Shown piece by piece: positions 25,455 to 36,447 of a stretch of DNA of 64,000 bases. The DNA comes from Myxococcales bacterium (GTDB taxonomy: Bacteria > Myxococcota_A > Polyangia > Fen-1088): positions 62,001 through 126,000 of the forward strand of contig PLNW01000083.1 in NCBI GenBank assembly GCA_003142855.1. Direction: 5' to 3'. The number at the start of each line of letters is the position of its first letter. Positions within the stretch are counted from its first letter, which is position 1. The notes under the pieces are model-generated. The model was not told where the DNA came from. It did no database searches and saw nothing but the letters and a program-made list of their open reading frames with translations. The position numbers and the translations under genes were made by a program.

Positions 25455-26876
25455 CTAGTTTCCAGTCACCAGCTTGAACTCGGTTCGGCGGTTCTTGGCC
25501 TTGCCTGCCTTGGTCTTGTTGTCGGCGATGGGCCTCTCCGGGCCGTAGCCGATCGCGGTTAGCCGCTCGGTCCTGATGCCCTTGTTGACGAAGTACTCTT
25601 TGACCGCATCGGCGCGCTTCTGCGACAGCTCCTTGTTGTATTCGTCCTTGCCGACGTTATCGGTATGACCGCTTATCTCGATCCTGGTGTCTGGGTAGTC
25701 ACTGAGGACCTGGACGGCCCTGTCGAGCACGTCGTAGGACTTCTTGGTGAGATTGGCGGAATTGGTCTTGAAGGTGATGCCTTCGATGACGCCGGTGAAC
25801 TTCTTCAACGCGGCGGGCACCTCGTCCGGACAGCCATCCTCATCCTGGTAACCGTTGAAGGTTTCGGGCTCGTTCGGGCACTTGTCGATGTTGTCGGGGA
25901 TGCCGTCGCCGTCGGTGTCCTTGGGCGGCGGACAGCCATTCTTGGTGGGATCATCGCTCTTGGGACCCGGCTCGGTGGGGCAGGCATCGTCGACGTCGAG
26001 GATGCCGTCGCCGTCGGTATCCTTGGGCCGCGGACAGCCATTCTTCTTGGGATCGCTGCTCTTGGGACCCGGCTCGGTCGGGCAGGCATCGTCGACGTCG
26101 GGGATGCCGTCGCCGTCGGTATCCTTGGGCGGCGGGGGCGGCGGGGGCAGCGGAGCCGGCGGAGGAAGAGGCCGATTTCCGCCGAACGCCAGGTATGCAG
26201 ACACCAGGATCTCATAGTCGGGGCCATGGTAGTACCTCTCGCCGGAGCCTGGGCCGGATACAAACGCGGCGGGGGGGAACATGATGCGGCCGTCGAGTCG
26301 CAGCCCGAAGTAGTCCGTCAGCGGGAATTTGGAGCCCACGCCAACGTGGAACATGTCATCGGTGTCATTGAAAGGGACTCCGTACGGGCCGGGGTGGCTA
26401 TGGGAGATCTCCGACAGGGCGCCCCAGCCGACGAGGGCGAAGGGCCGCACATAGCCGGTGTGGATGAAGTTGCCGATCACCTGGGCACGGTAGCCGACAA
26501 TGATCTCGCGCGTGCCACCGTTGGCATCGTTGAAGCGCGTGTGAGTGGGCGAGACCATGCCTTCAGCTTCGAGACCCACCCAGCAGTTGAGGTTGTAGGC
26601 CAGCCGGAAACCAAAAGCCCCGCCCAAGTCAGGCGAATAGCCTTCGGGAGAGCCCACGTAGCGGCCGAGTCCGTGCTGCTTGTCGTAGAAATGGAGGCCG
26701 CCAAAGATCCCGATCTCGAATGGCTGCAAGAATGGCGGTTCCTCGGCGGCCGCTGTGGTTGGCGAGCCGGCCTCGGCGGCCAGCGCCCGCGGGGATGCGA
26801 CCCCGGCCAAGGCTGCCAGCAACCCTGCGGTCAGGACACTCGACTTCAGCAACACCGTGTTTGATCGACTCTTCAT
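25455..26876 (-). CDS. OmpA-family outer-membrane protein with thrombospondin type-3 repeats
   Basis: A 473-residue protein. A signal peptide (VLLKSSVLTAGLLAALAGV to about residue 33) precedes an N-terminal barrel of about 200 residues. A Pro-rich hinge follows, then calcium-binding type-3 repeats built on DTDGDGI-D-DACP, in which a 34-residue unit (102 bases) occurs twice plus a third partial. The C-terminal OmpA domain binds peptidoglycan (TDNVGKDEYNKELSQKRADAV with the diaminopimelate-binding Asp and Arg). ATG 26876 with a GGGAGGG ribosome site is preferred over the longer frame from 26990. Confidence 0.92.
   Translation of the reverse strand: MKSRSNTVLLKSSVLTAGLLAALAGVASPRALAAEAGSPTTAAAEEPPFLQPFEIGIFGGLHFYDKQHGLGRYVGSPEGYSPDLGGAFGFRLAYNLNCWVGLEAEGMVSPTHTRFNDANGGTREIIVGYRAQVIGNFIHTGYVRPFALVGWGALSEISHSHPGPYGVPFNDTDDMFHVGVGSKFPLTDYFGLRLDGRIMFPPAAFVSGPGSGERYYHGPDYEILVSAYLAFGGNRPLPPPAPLPPPPPPPKDTDGDGIPDVDDACPTEPGPKSSDPKKNGCPRPKDTDGDGILDVDDACPTEPGPKSDDPTKNGCPPPKDTDGDGIPDNIDKCPNEPETFNGYQDEDGCPDEVPAALKKFTGVIEGITFKTNSANLTKKSYDVLDRAVQVLSDYPDTRIEISGHTDNVGKDEYNKELSQKRADAVKEYFVNKGIRTERLTAIGYGPERPIADNKTKAGKAKNRRTEFKLVTGN
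25897..26130 (-). repeat. Tandem 102-base repeats coding thrombospondin type-3 units
   Basis: Two near-identical 102-base units (the same ACAGCCATTCTT segment at about 25932 and 26034) plus a partial third copy encode the calcium-binding DTDGDGI repeats of the OmpA-family protein. High DNA identity between the first two suggests recent duplication. Confidence 0.7.
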
Positions 26877-27027
26877 GCGATTCCCTCCCTTTTTGAAAGC
26901 GCGATTGTTTGGATCCCGCGCTGCCTTCGCTTCGGCTCGGGACACGGGACCCTCGTGATTCTCTGATCGCTGAACGGTAAGATGCGCCACTATCGATTGT
27001 GCGTCAACGATCCGATGAAGACGGCGT

Positions 27028-28065
27028 TCAAGCGCTCCCGGCGCGCCGAGGAGCAGCTTCCTCTGCCAGCTGGCGCACCAGGCGGGTCAACTGGATTTCA
27101 GGATCTACGCGTGACGACTTGAAGGCGCGGTCGGCCTGGTACAGGCGTTCAAAGCTGCGGCGAAGGGCAGCCACGGACATGCGCCGCGCGGGAACCAGCA
27201 CGTCGTCGAGAAAGAAGGGCGGCAGGCCCACCGCAGCGGCCATTTCGGCGCGGGACACGTTGGCAGCGGCCAGCTCCTTGGCCCGCCAGGTTTGGCGAAG
27301 TTGTCGCAACAACATCGCTTGGATGCGCAAGGGTGGCTCGCGGTTACGAAGCATGTTGGTGACCAGCTCGAGCGCCCGTCGGGCGTCGCCCGTGCCGATG
27401 GCCTTGGTCAACTCGAACACGTTCCGCTCGCGCGATTCTGGTACCAGTTCCTCGACCTGGGCTCGGGTGATGCGACCGCCTTTGCCGGCGTAGATCTCCA
27501 GTTGTTCCAGCGCCTGCATCAGGCGGCCCAGATCGGGGCCGGCCGAGCTGGCCAGGGCCTCGGCCGCATCGCTGTCAATGGCCATGCCTCGGGTCTTGGC
27601 TTCACGGGCGATGAACGGGCCCAGCTCGCGGTCCTTGAGCCGCGCAAATTCGTGCAGAAATCCAGCCTTGCGCAACGCCAGAAACGCGCGCAGGCGGCCG
27701 TCGACCTTTTCCGCCAAGAGCACCAGGCAGGTGCTGGGATTGGGATGGGCGGCGTACGCGGTCAACGGTTCCAGGGCATCGGCCTTCACCTGCTCCAGGC
27801 CGCGCGCAATCACCAAGCGCTGCTTGGCGAACATGGGCAGGGTGCGGGCTGCCGCCAGAACCTCGACCAGCGCGACTTCTTTCAGGTCGAAGAGTTCGCA
27901 GTTGAGCCCCGACGTGTCTCCGGCCGAGGCGCCCAGGATCTTGCGGCGCAGGGCCGCCACGCAGCGGTCGACGAGAAAACGCTCAGGACCGTGCAGACAG
28001 TACAGGGGTGCAATCTCACCGCGCTCGATGGCGCGCAGCAGATCGGGCTCTTCCCGCGCAGGCAC
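27028..28065 (-). CDS. holA: DNA polymerase III delta subunit
   Basis: A 345-residue clamp-loader subunit. The N-terminus matches HolA: IAPLYCLHGPERFLVDRCV, a degenerate P-loop region, then KQRLVIARGLEQVKAD. The later helical domains show LGRLMQALEQLEIYAGKG and the C-terminal collar segment (LRNREPPLRIQAMLLRQLRQ). Delta opens the beta clamp during replication. It lies 23 bases downstream of the LppC-like gene on the same strand. Confidence 0.93.
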   Translation of the reverse strand: MPAREEPDLLRAIERGEIAPLYCLHGPERFLVDRCVAALRRKILGASAGDTSGLNCELFDLKEVALVEVLAAARTLPMFAKQRLVIARGLEQVKADALEPLTAYAAHPNPSTCLVLLAEKVDGRLRAFLALRKAGFLHEFARLKDRELGPFIAREAKTRGMAIDSDAAEALASSAGPDLGRLMQALEQLEIYAGKGGRITRAQVEELVPESRERNVFELTKAIGTGDARRALELVTNMLRNREPPLRIQAMLLRQLRQTWRAKELAAANVSRAEMAAAVGLPPFFLDDVLVPARRMSVAALRRSFERLYQADRAFKSSRVDPEIQLTRLVRQLAEEAAPRRAGSA

Positions 28066-28088
28066 GCGACGGGTTTACCACATCCGCG

Positions 28089-29999
28089 CTACTTCAAGAG
28101 ACGGATGCTGTCGCCCTCGACGAAGTAGATGAGAGGCGGATCGACGCGGCCGTGGTCAGGACCGAAACGAATGTCGCCAGTCATCCCCTCGAAGCGTTCG
28201 CTTCCCACCAGGCGCAGGACATCGGCGCGGGTGCGCGCGCCGCGATCGACCGCCCCGCGCAGGATGGACAGGCCGTCGTACCCATAGGCGTCAACCGCCG
28301 TGGGGTTGGTGCCATAGGCTTCGCGGAAGCGGGTGACGAAGTTCCCACTGCGCGCATCTTCGGCGGGGTAGTAGCCAGGGCAAAGCATGGCACCTTGCAC
28401 GTAGCGTTCGGCATTGCGGAGCAGCTTTGGGGAAAGGCTTAACGCCGTGGAAAGCAAGAGTACCTCACGCCGGCCCGCGGTCGGCACGGTGGCCGAGGAA
28501 GGCGCGGCCAGCAGGCGCGGCCGACGGGGCCAGATGTCAGCCACGGCCAAGGCCGGCCCGATGAGTTCCAGACGCGTGGCCTCGTCGGGCACGAACAGGG
28601 CATCGAAGCCGATCTTGCGCAGCTCATTCACCTGCGCGGAGAACGACGTGGCGCCTGCGACGTAGGTGAGGTGCGCGACCAGCGTGCCGCCTCCGGCCGC
28701 CAGGGCATTCTTGAAGGCCCCGGCCAGACGCTTGCCCGAGGCGCTGTCTGGCCCCAACACCACGAAGCGGCGCGCGCCCAGAGCCAGCGCCCGCTGTGCC
28801 AGCGCGATGGCGCGTGACTCGGGCGCGTGGATGAGTTGGAACGCGGTGGTGCGGGCGCCCGGCGCGTGGTCGTCGAGCAGCAGGAAGGGCACGCCGTCGC
28901 GCGCAGCCAGTTCGATGCCACGCGGGTTGGGCGCGCCCAGCAGACCGATGACCGACTCTTCACGCGCAAGCGACCAGGCCGCGCCGCCTGCGCCCGCGCT
29001 CCCGGCGCGTTCGGCCGGGGCGTCGGAATCGCGCACCATGAGCTGATACGAAGACGGATCGCCCGAGGCCGTGGGTTCGGCCATCACCAGCATCGCCCCG
29101 CGCAGCACCACCTCGCCCAGACGGGCTTGCGCTCCTGACTGGGGAACCGCCAGGCCCAGCCGCAACGGATCCACTGATGCCGTCGCTTGCAGGCCTGGGT
29201 CAAGACCCAGGTTGCGCCGAGTGAGGCCGATGTCCTGCTCCAGCCGGACGGCGCCGGCTTCGTCCCCGCGCGCGCGCAACGCGGCCACAGCGTGCGCTCC
29301 GAGCATGGCGCGCACGAACGGGGCACGAGGAACGCTCAGCGCGGAAAGCGCAGCCTCACCGGGGATCTTCTCGGCCACCTCCTCGGCGCGGCGGCGCGCG
29401 TAGGCGCGTTCATGCTCGCGTGCTTCCTCGACGCTGCGGTACTGATCCCACTGCTCGATGGCAGCCACGGGATCTCCGGTCTCGGCCAGCGCCTCGGCCG
29501 CAGCGGCGCGCAAAAGGAGTGGGGCATCGGCGTCGCTCAGGCCTCCGATTCGGGGCGGTCCCGAGGTGAGAAACGGACGCAAGAGCGTCACGGCCAGCAC
29601 GTGGTTGCCCAGCCGGCCGTCGGCGATCCCCAGAAGAAAGTCGAAGTCGGGGGTTCTGGCACCTGCGGCGGCCTTTTCCAACGTGGCCTTGGCCCCGGCC
29701 GCGTCGCCGGACGCGAGCTGCGCGCGCGCCAGTAGGGCGAAAGCAGCCGGACGCTGGCGATGGTCTGGATGATTTGCCAGGAACGATTCGAGCGCGCTGC
29801 GCGCGGTGGCGGGATCCGCCGCGAACGCTTTGCTGGCGGCAGCCCGAAAATCCGCGTCGCCACCGAGATCCTCGCGCGCCAAGGCTGCGCCCGAATCGGG
29901 CGCTCGCTCGCCGGACAACGGAACTTCATCCTGGCGCGCCTGCACCTGCCCGCTGGCACAGCCAGCGAGCAGGAAGGCGGCGAGTATTCCGATGCGCAT
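28089..29999 (-). CDS. LppC/LpoA-like lipoprotein with TPR and periplasmic-binding fold
   Basis: A 636-residue lipoprotein: lipobox LLAGC with the lipidated Cys at residue 14. Residues about 50-290 form TPR-like helices (LFVLARA-type repeats rich in Ala and Leu, such as FALLARAQLASGDAAGAK). Residues about 300-636 have the Peripla_BP_6 fold of branched-chain amino-acid binding proteins (LRLGLAVPQSG, YGYDGLSILRGAVDRG at the end). This combination matches the LppC/penicillin-binding-protein activator group; a transport role is the alternative. It is upstream of holA on the same strand. Confidence 0.75.
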   Translation of the reverse strand: MRIGILAAFLLAGCASGQVQARQDEVPLSGERAPDSGAALAREDLGGDADFRAAASKAFAADPATARSALESFLANHPDHRQRPAAFALLARAQLASGDAAGAKATLEKAAAGARTPDFDFLLGIADGRLGNHVLAVTLLRPFLTSGPPRIGGLSDADAPLLLRAAAAEALAETGDPVAAIEQWDQYRSVEEAREHERAYARRRAEEVAEKIPGEAALSALSVPRAPFVRAMLGAHAVAALRARGDEAGAVRLEQDIGLTRRNLGLDPGLQATASVDPLRLGLAVPQSGAQARLGEVVLRGAMLVMAEPTASGDPSSYQLMVRDSDAPAERAGSAGAGGAAWSLAREESVIGLLGAPNPRGIELAARDGVPFLLLDDHAPGARTTAFQLIHAPESRAIALAQRALALGARRFVVLGPDSASGKRLAGAFKNALAAGGGTLVAHLTYVAGATSFSAQVNELRKIGFDALFVPDEATRLELIGPALAVADIWPRRPRLLAAPSSATVPTAGRREVLLLSTALSLSPKLLRNAERYVQGAMLCPGYYPAEDARSGNFVTRFREAYGTNPTAVDAYGYDGLSILRGAVDRGARTRADVLRLVGSERFEGMTGDIRFGPDHGRVDPPLIYFVEGDSIRLLK

Positions 30000-30104
30000 G
30001 GACCGGGTTTTACGTCAGTCGGGGGCCTGAGTCGACTGAACTGCCGACTCATCGGATCTCCGCCCCGCGCCCCGGCGCGATCCGCGACCGCGCCGGGGCT
30101 GGCC

Positions 30105-30151
30105 GCCCATGTTGCATGGGCTAAAGCGGGCTTGGCTCTCGTAAGCCCGCT
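30105..30151. other. Two short inverted repeats beyond the small minus-strand genes
   Basis: GCCCATG-TTG-CATGGGC (about 30105-30121) and AGCGGGCTT / AAGCCCGCT (30125-30133 and 30143-30151) lie close together in the 213-base gap between the LppC-like gene and the 61-residue gene. They could terminate the small minus-strand operon, but no T-run follows. Confidence 0.35.
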
Positions 30152-30212
30152 GCGGGGAGGTGCAGAACCCTCCAGGGTTCCACACCAGATCTTCAGATTC
30201 TTCGGAACCCGG

Positions 30213-30398
30213 CTAGTTCTGCCGGGGCGGACGCCGGGTCCGCACTCTTGCTTCCTCTTCGGATAGACCCTCGGTTGCCATCACTGCACGAAGCTTCTTC
30301 ACCTCTTCGGGGCTCAGGCGGGCCAAGTTTGCTTCCCTTCCCTCGTTGGTTGCGTCGTTCCAGTCAACGGTTCCCGGACGGATGTGCCGTAGCTGCAT
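30213..30398 (-). CDS. Small hypothetical protein, second gene of a two-gene unit
   Basis: A 61-residue soluble, charged protein. It contains RLSPEEVKKLRAVMATEGLS, a helix-rich stretch resembling a short regulatory or TA-type protein, and ends in basic RRPPRQN. It is preceded by the strong ribosome site GGGAGGGAGACCG and lies 13 bases after the stop of the 53-residue gene upstream, so the two probably form an operon. I recognise no family; a toxin-antitoxin role is only a guess from size and layout. Confidence 0.5.
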   Translation of the reverse strand: MQLRHIRPGTVDWNDATNEGREANLARLSPEEVKKLRAVMATEGLSEEEARVRTRRPPRQN

Positions 30399-30411
30399 CG
30401 GTCTCCCTCCC

Positions 30412-30573
30412 TCATTCTCTTTCGGTAGCGCCTTTGTTTAGGTTCGCGACCTCGCATTCCCAACCTTCATCAACCAGAAGGTATTCCCAGAACTCACGCT
30501 CGAATTCTCCCAGACTTTCCTGGGTGGCAACAGAAAAAATCGTGTAACGCGGCCGGACCCGAATCTCCGACAT
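30412..30573 (-). CDS. Tiny hypothetical protein, first gene of the two-gene unit
   Basis: A 53-residue open frame starting MSEIRVRPRYTIFSVATQES and ending ATERE. It is acidic and aromatic-rich (EFEREFWEYLL), predicted alpha/beta and soluble. It starts 41 bases upstream of, and divergent from, proS. Support comes from the convincing ribosome site of its downstream partner and the clean 13-base spacing. No family is recognised. Confidence 0.45.
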   Translation of the reverse strand: MSEIRVRPRYTIFSVATQESLGEFEREFWEYLLVDEGWECEVANLNKGATERE

Positions 30574-30614
30574 CTGCCGCGTCCTGCCCCGCGTGTGTTA
30601 TGAAACTCGGCTAA

Positions 30615-32341
<1,727 letters not shown>

Positions 32342-32345
<4 letters not shown>

Positions 32346-33052
32346 GCGCGGGCGCGATTCCCGCGCGTGAGCGCGTGATCGTCGCGCTGGACGTACCTGA
32401 CCTGAAGGCGGCAGGCGATTTCCTCGACAGGCTAGAGGGCCAGCCCGCCTTCTACAAGGTGGGCCTGGAGCTCTTCGTGGCCGAGGGCGTGCGCGCCATC
32501 GAGGCGGTGCGCAGCCGCGGCGGCAAGGTCTTTCTCGATCTCAAGCTGCACGACATTCCTGAAACCGTGGCGCGCGCGGTGTCCTCGGCCATGGCCCTGG
32601 GTGCCGAGTTGCTGACCCTGCACACCGCGGGCGGCCTGGCCATGATGAAGCGAGCCGCGCAGGCGGCGCAAGGGCGGGCCAAGCTGCTGGGCGTGACCGT
32701 GCTCACCAGCCTGGCCGAGGACGATCTAGCCGCCGACGGCATTGCCGGCAGCATGCGCGAGGCCGTGGTGCGGCGGGCGCATCTGGCCAGCCAGGCCGGA
32801 ATCGCTGGCGTGGTGTGCTCGCCGCAGGAAGTGGCTGACGTGCGCCACGCGTGTCCGTCGCTCTTGCTGGTGGTGCCCGGTGTGCGGCCAGCCGGCGCTG
32901 ATGTCGGCGATCAGAAGCGCGTGGCCACGCCGACTTCGGCCATTGCGGCCGGCGCAGACTATCTGGTCGTGGGCCGACCCATTCGCGACGCCGCGAATCC
33001 GGCCGCAGCATTTGCTGCCTTGGTCGCTGAAGTCGCGGCGGCCGGAAAGTAG
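32342..33052 (+). CDS. pyrF: Orotidine 5'-phosphate decarboxylase
   Basis: A 236-residue enzyme making UMP from OMP, the last step of pyrimidine synthesis. The catalytic Lys/Asp array is in [15 protein letters not shown], and the phosphate-binding end is seen in [18 protein letters not shown]. The early [18 protein letters not shown] is typical of the group 1 family. It begins with GTG overlapping the proS stop by four bases (GTGA), so the two are coupled. Confidence 0.95.
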
Positions 33053-33056
33053 ACGC

Positions 33057-33818
33057 ATGGCGGACGACCCATCGTCGCGTGTTGTGTTCGGCGTGCGGCC
33101 GGTCGAGGAGCTGTGCCGGGCGCGGCCGCGCGAGGTGGCGGTCGTGTACTTGGCCGAGGGGCATCGTTCGCGCGAGATCGAGGTGGCCGTGGCCGCGGCC
33201 AAGGATCGGGGCATCACCGTCGAGATCCGACCCCGCGCCCTGGTGGCCGGGCTAGCCGGGGCGCCGGCCCATCAGGGCATCGTGGCCATCGTGGGCGAGT
33301 ATCGCTACGCCCTCATCGCGGACATGCTGGCTGCGGCTCAGGCGGCGTCCGAGGCGCCGCTGCTTCTGCTGCTCGATTGCATCACCGACCCGCAGAATTT
33401 CGGCGCGCTGGTGCGCAGTGCGGAGGTGCTGGGCGCGCACGGGGTGGTCATTCCTGACAAGCACGCAGCGCCGGTGACCGGCTCGGTGGTCAAGGCCTCG
33501 GCAGGCGCCAGCGAGCGCGTGCGCATCGCGCGGGTTCACAACCTGCTCGGGACGATCGATTGGCTGGGATCGCAGGGCGTGCGGGTGTGGGGCGCGGCTG
33601 CCGAGCGGGGCGTGCCTTTGGCGCAGGCGGAGCTGGTTGGCCCCACCGGCTTGGTTGTAGGCGCCGAGGGCCGCGGCTTGCGTGAGGCAGTGGCTCGTCG
33701 CTGCGCCGGCGTCGTGCAGATTCCCCAGCGCGGGCAGGTGTCTTCGCTCAATGCCTCGGCCGCAGGAGCGATTCTGCTCTACGAGGCCATGCGCCAGCGC
33801 AGCAACGCACATCCGTAG
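33057..33818 (+). CDS. rlmB: TrmH-family rRNA 2'-O-methyltransferase (RlmB-like)
   Basis: A 253-residue SpoU-type methyltransferase with the trefoil-knot motifs: motif 1 LDCITDPQNFGALVRSAEVL, motif 2 VGAEGRGLREAV, motif 3 IPQRGQVSSLNASAAGAILL. A short N-terminal substrate-binding domain (residues 1-90) makes it RlmB-like, which methylates G2251 of 23S rRNA. The frame opens much earlier (32742) but ATG 33057, five bases after the pyrF stop, gives the usual length. Assignment to RlmB rather than another TrmH paralogue is probable. Confidence 0.88.
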   Translation: MADDPSSRVVFGVRPVEELCRARPREVAVVYLAEGHRSREIEVAVAAAKDRGITVEIRPRALVAGLAGAPAHQGIVAIVGEYRYALIADMLAAAQAASEAPLLLLLDCITDPQNFGALVRSAEVLGAHGVVIPDKHAAPVTGSVVKASAGASERVRIARVHNLLGTIDWLGSQGVRVWGAAAERGVPLAQAELVGPTGLVVGAEGRGLREAVARRCAGVVQIPQRGQVSSLNASAAGAILLYEAMRQRSNAHP

Positions 33819-33886
33819 CGGCGACCACAACGGATTTGGCACGCGCTCCGGGTCTGCTAGATTTCTGCCTCGGAGGCAAACTGAAC

Positions 33887-34969
33887 ATGTCACGCATTCC
33901 CGTCGCCGTTGTTGGCGCCACTGGGCTGGCAGGCCAGGAGTTCCTGGTTTCGCTGGCCGGGCATCCCATGCTCCAAGTCGTGAAGGTCGCGGCGTCCAGC
34001 CGCTCGGCCGGCAAGACCATGGCCAATGCGGTCAAGGACGACAAGGGCGCCTCCCGGTGGTTCTGCACCGAGCCGCTTCCTGACGAGATGGCCGGCCTCA
34101 AGGTCGAGGATTCGGCACTTATGACCACCGAGGGTGTGCGTCTGGTGTTTTCTGCTGTCGAGGCGGACGTGGCGCGCGAGTTGGAACCCAAGTGCGCGGC
34201 CAGCGTGCCCGTGATTTCGACCGCGAGCGCGTTCCGCTACGAGCCGGACGTGCCGATTTTCCTCCCCGGTGTGAACTGGGATCACGCCGGTCTCATCGAG
34301 GTCCAGCGCAAGAAGCGTGGATGGAAGGGGTTCATCACCCCGGGCCCGAATTGCACCACCGTCGGCCTGGCCATGACCCTGCGTCCGCTCGACATCGCGT
34401 TCGGCATCGAGCGCGTGATGATGGTTTCGATGCAGGCGCTCTCCGGCGCGGGCCGCTCACCTGGCGTCACCGCCATGGACATTCTCGACAACATCATTCC
34501 CTACATCCCCAAGGAAGAAGAGAAGGTCGAGAAGGAGACCACCAAGATTTTGGGCAAGCTGGTCGGGGATGCCATCGTGCCGGCGCCGCTCGCGGTGTCG
34601 TGTACCTGTACCCGCGTGAACGTGCTGGAAGGCCACACCGAGTCGGTCTTCGTTCAGTTGAAGCGTCCCACCCACCTCGACGACGTGAAGGCCGTGTGGC
34701 GCGAGTTCGGCGCTGACCTGGCCGGCCTGGGTCTGCCCTCGGCGCCCAAGCACCTCATCGCGATTCGCGAAGATCCCTATCGCCCGCAGGTGCGGCTTGA
34801 CCGCGACGAGGAAGGCGGCATGTCCACCGTGGTGGGACGACTGCGCGAGGATCCCGCCCTGCCCAATGGCATCAAGTACATCCTGGTGTCGCACAATACC
34901 CGCATGGGCGCGGCCAAGGGTGCCATTCTGGTAGGCGAGTACCTCATCAAAAAGGGATTCATTTCGTAG
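33887..34969 (+). CDS. asd: Aspartate-semialdehyde dehydrogenase, archaeal/fungal-type
   Basis: A 360-residue NADP enzyme forming aspartate semialdehyde for lysine, threonine and methionine synthesis. The nucleotide-binding start is VAVVGATGLAGQEF. The catalytic Cys lies in GPNCTTVGLAMTL, with NCTT as in the archaeal/fungal subgroup; most bacterial enzymes differ here. ATG 33887 follows a CGGAGG site; the longer frame from 33836 is not needed. It stands alone and is convergent with the flavodiiron gene. Confidence 0.92.
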   Translation: MSRIPVAVVGATGLAGQEFLVSLAGHPMLQVVKVAASSRSAGKTMANAVKDDKGASRWFCTEPLPDEMAGLKVEDSALMTTEGVRLVFSAVEADVARELEPKCAASVPVISTASAFRYEPDVPIFLPGVNWDHAGLIEVQRKKRGWKGFITPGPNCTTVGLAMTLRPLDIAFGIERVMMVSMQALSGAGRSPGVTAMDILDNIIPYIPKEEEKVEKETTKILGKLVGDAIVPAPLAVSCTCTRVNVLEGHTESVFVQLKRPTHLDDVKAVWREFGADLAGLGLPSAPKHLIAIREDPYRPQVRLDRDEEGGMSTVVGRLREDPALPNGIKYILVSHNTRMGAAKGAILVGEYLIKKGFIS

Positions 34970-34976
34970 GCTGCAC

Positions 34977-36152
34977 CTACAATCCTGCGTGCTTCGCCTG
35001 GATCGTCGCGGCCAGGGCGTCGATGGTTTGCAGGTCGGCCTCGGTGGGCAGTCCCTTGATCTCGACGGGATCCAGGAACTCGACTTTTAGGTTGCCGAGC
35101 AGGCCCTTGAGCGTCTCCACGGTCTTGCCGCCCCAACCCAGCGAGCCTATGACGGTGGCGAAGCGCGCCTTGGGGCGCAGCATGTTGGCCACGAAGGCAG
35201 CGTACGCGGCAGCCGGGTGCGGCCCGGCCAGCACGGTGGACGTGCCGATCACCACGGTGGCCGCATCGACGAGGGCCATGGCCATGTGCCCAAGATCCAT
35301 GTGCGGCAGGTTGATGCGCGTGACGCCCACGCCTCGGGCAATCAAACCATCAACCAGCCGGTCGGCCATGATCTTGGTACTGCCGTGCATGGTCACGTAG
35401 GCCACCACGGCTTGATTCTTGGGCTTGTCCCCGATCCAGTCCTTGTGTGCGTCCAGGATGAACTGTGGCCGGCGATACACCGGGCCGTGGCTGGGCGCGA
35501 TCATCTCCACGCCCAGGGATTCGATCTTGGCGATGTATCCGCCCAGGCGCGCGCGGAACGGCATCATGATCTCGGCGTAATAGCGCTTGGCCGCCAAGTA
35601 CGCTTGCGCTTCGTCGTCGGCGAAGAGATCGCTTGACGCTCGGTGGGATCCCAGGAAATCGCAGGTGAAGAGGATCTTGTCTTCACGCAGATGGCTGAAC
35701 ATGGTCTCCGGCCAGTGCACCCAGGGCGCAAAGATGAACTGCAAGGTGCGGCCGCCCAGGTCCAGGATGTCGCCGTCTTTGATCAGGGTGACCGCCTCGG
35801 CCGGCAGGTGCACGTGCGTCTTGAGCAGCTCGGCGCACTTCTGGTTCGTGACCACTTTGGCCTCGGGAAAGCGCGCCAGTACAGCAGGCAGGCTGCCCGA
35901 ATGGTCTTGCTCGGCGTGGTGCGCGACCACGTAGTCGAGCTTGCTCACACCCGCTGCCGCCAGATTGGTGAGCAGCTCGTCGGTAAAGGCGCGGTCCACA
36001 GTGTCAAGTAGCGCCACCTTGTCTTGGCCCTTGACCAGATAGGCGTTGTAGCTTGTGCCGTCGGGCAAGGGGATGAGATCGTCGAAGAGCGGCTTGTCCC
36101 AATCGAGGACGCCCACCGCATGAACACCCGGCTTCAAGGTTCGTGCTGCCAT
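34977..36152 (-). CDS. Flavodiiron protein (FprA family)
   Basis: A 391-residue cytoplasmic reductase of O2 or NO. The metallo-beta-lactamase-like domain carries the diiron ligands: H79-x-E81-x-D83-H84 in AHHAEQDHSGSL, the His in WVHWPETMFSH, the Asp in LFTCDFLGSH and the His in APSHGPVYRRP. A C-terminal flavodoxin domain starts near residue 250 (VAYVTMHGSTKIMADRL). It lies 16 bases after the rubredoxin gene, its usual electron donor, in the same minus-strand operon. AGGAAC precedes the ATG. Confidence 0.94.
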   Translation of the reverse strand: MAARTLKPGVHAVGVLDWDKPLFDDLIPLPDGTSYNAYLVKGQDKVALLDTVDRAFTDELLTNLAAAGVSKLDYVVAHHAEQDHSGSLPAVLARFPEAKVVTNQKCAELLKTHVHLPAEAVTLIKDGDILDLGGRTLQFIFAPWVHWPETMFSHLREDKILFTCDFLGSHRASSDLFADDEAQAYLAAKRYYAEIMMPFRARLGGYIAKIESLGVEMIAPSHGPVYRRPQFILDAHKDWIGDKPKNQAVVAYVTMHGSTKIMADRLVDGLIARGVGVTRINLPHMDLGHMAMALVDAATVVIGTSTVLAGPHPAAAYAAFVANMLRPKARFATVIGSLGWGGKTVETLKGLLGNLKVEFLDPVEIKGLPTEADLQTIDALAATIQAKHAGL

Positions 36153-36168
36153 GTGGTTCCTGTTGGCC

Positions 36169-36342
36169 CTAGGCCGGGGAAAAGTTTCCCTTGCCCAAAC
36201 CGCAAGTCGGACACACCCAATCGTCGGGCAAGTCTTCGAACGGCGTGCCCGGTTTGATGCCGCTGTCCGGATCGCCCACGGCCGGGTCGTACTCGTAGCC
36301 GCAGGCGTCGCACACGTACTTCTTCATCTTGTCGTCAGTCAT
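36169..36342 (-). CDS. Rubredoxin
   Basis: A 57-residue one-iron electron carrier. The two iron-binding knuckles [12 protein letters not shown] and [14 protein letters not shown] give CxxCG twice, the full rubredoxin pattern. It is the first gene of the operon with the flavodiiron protein and would supply it with electrons. ATG 36342 is preferred; a TTG three codons earlier and ATG 36327 are possible. It is divergent from the AmmeMemoRadiSam B/A gene. Confidence 0.93.
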   Translation of the reverse strand: MTDDKMKKYVCDACGYEYDPAVGDPDSGIKPGTPFEDLPDDWVCPTCGLGKGNFSPA

Positions 36343-36447
36343 GGCTGCCAAGGACTAGCGTTCTTTGCGTCAGGTTTCAACGCCTGTGCGTCTGTACGTT
36401 GACAGAGGGGCGGGGCAGGGCAAGATTGGCCTGGTGAGGAACCTGCG

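Noticed and set aside
25665-26864. 399-residue plus-strand open frame
   Set aside because: Shadow of the OmpA gene, including its repeat, without domains.
33838-33865. TTGGCACGCGCTCCGG as sigma-54 promoter of asd
   Set aside because: The -12 GC element is missing at the required spacing.
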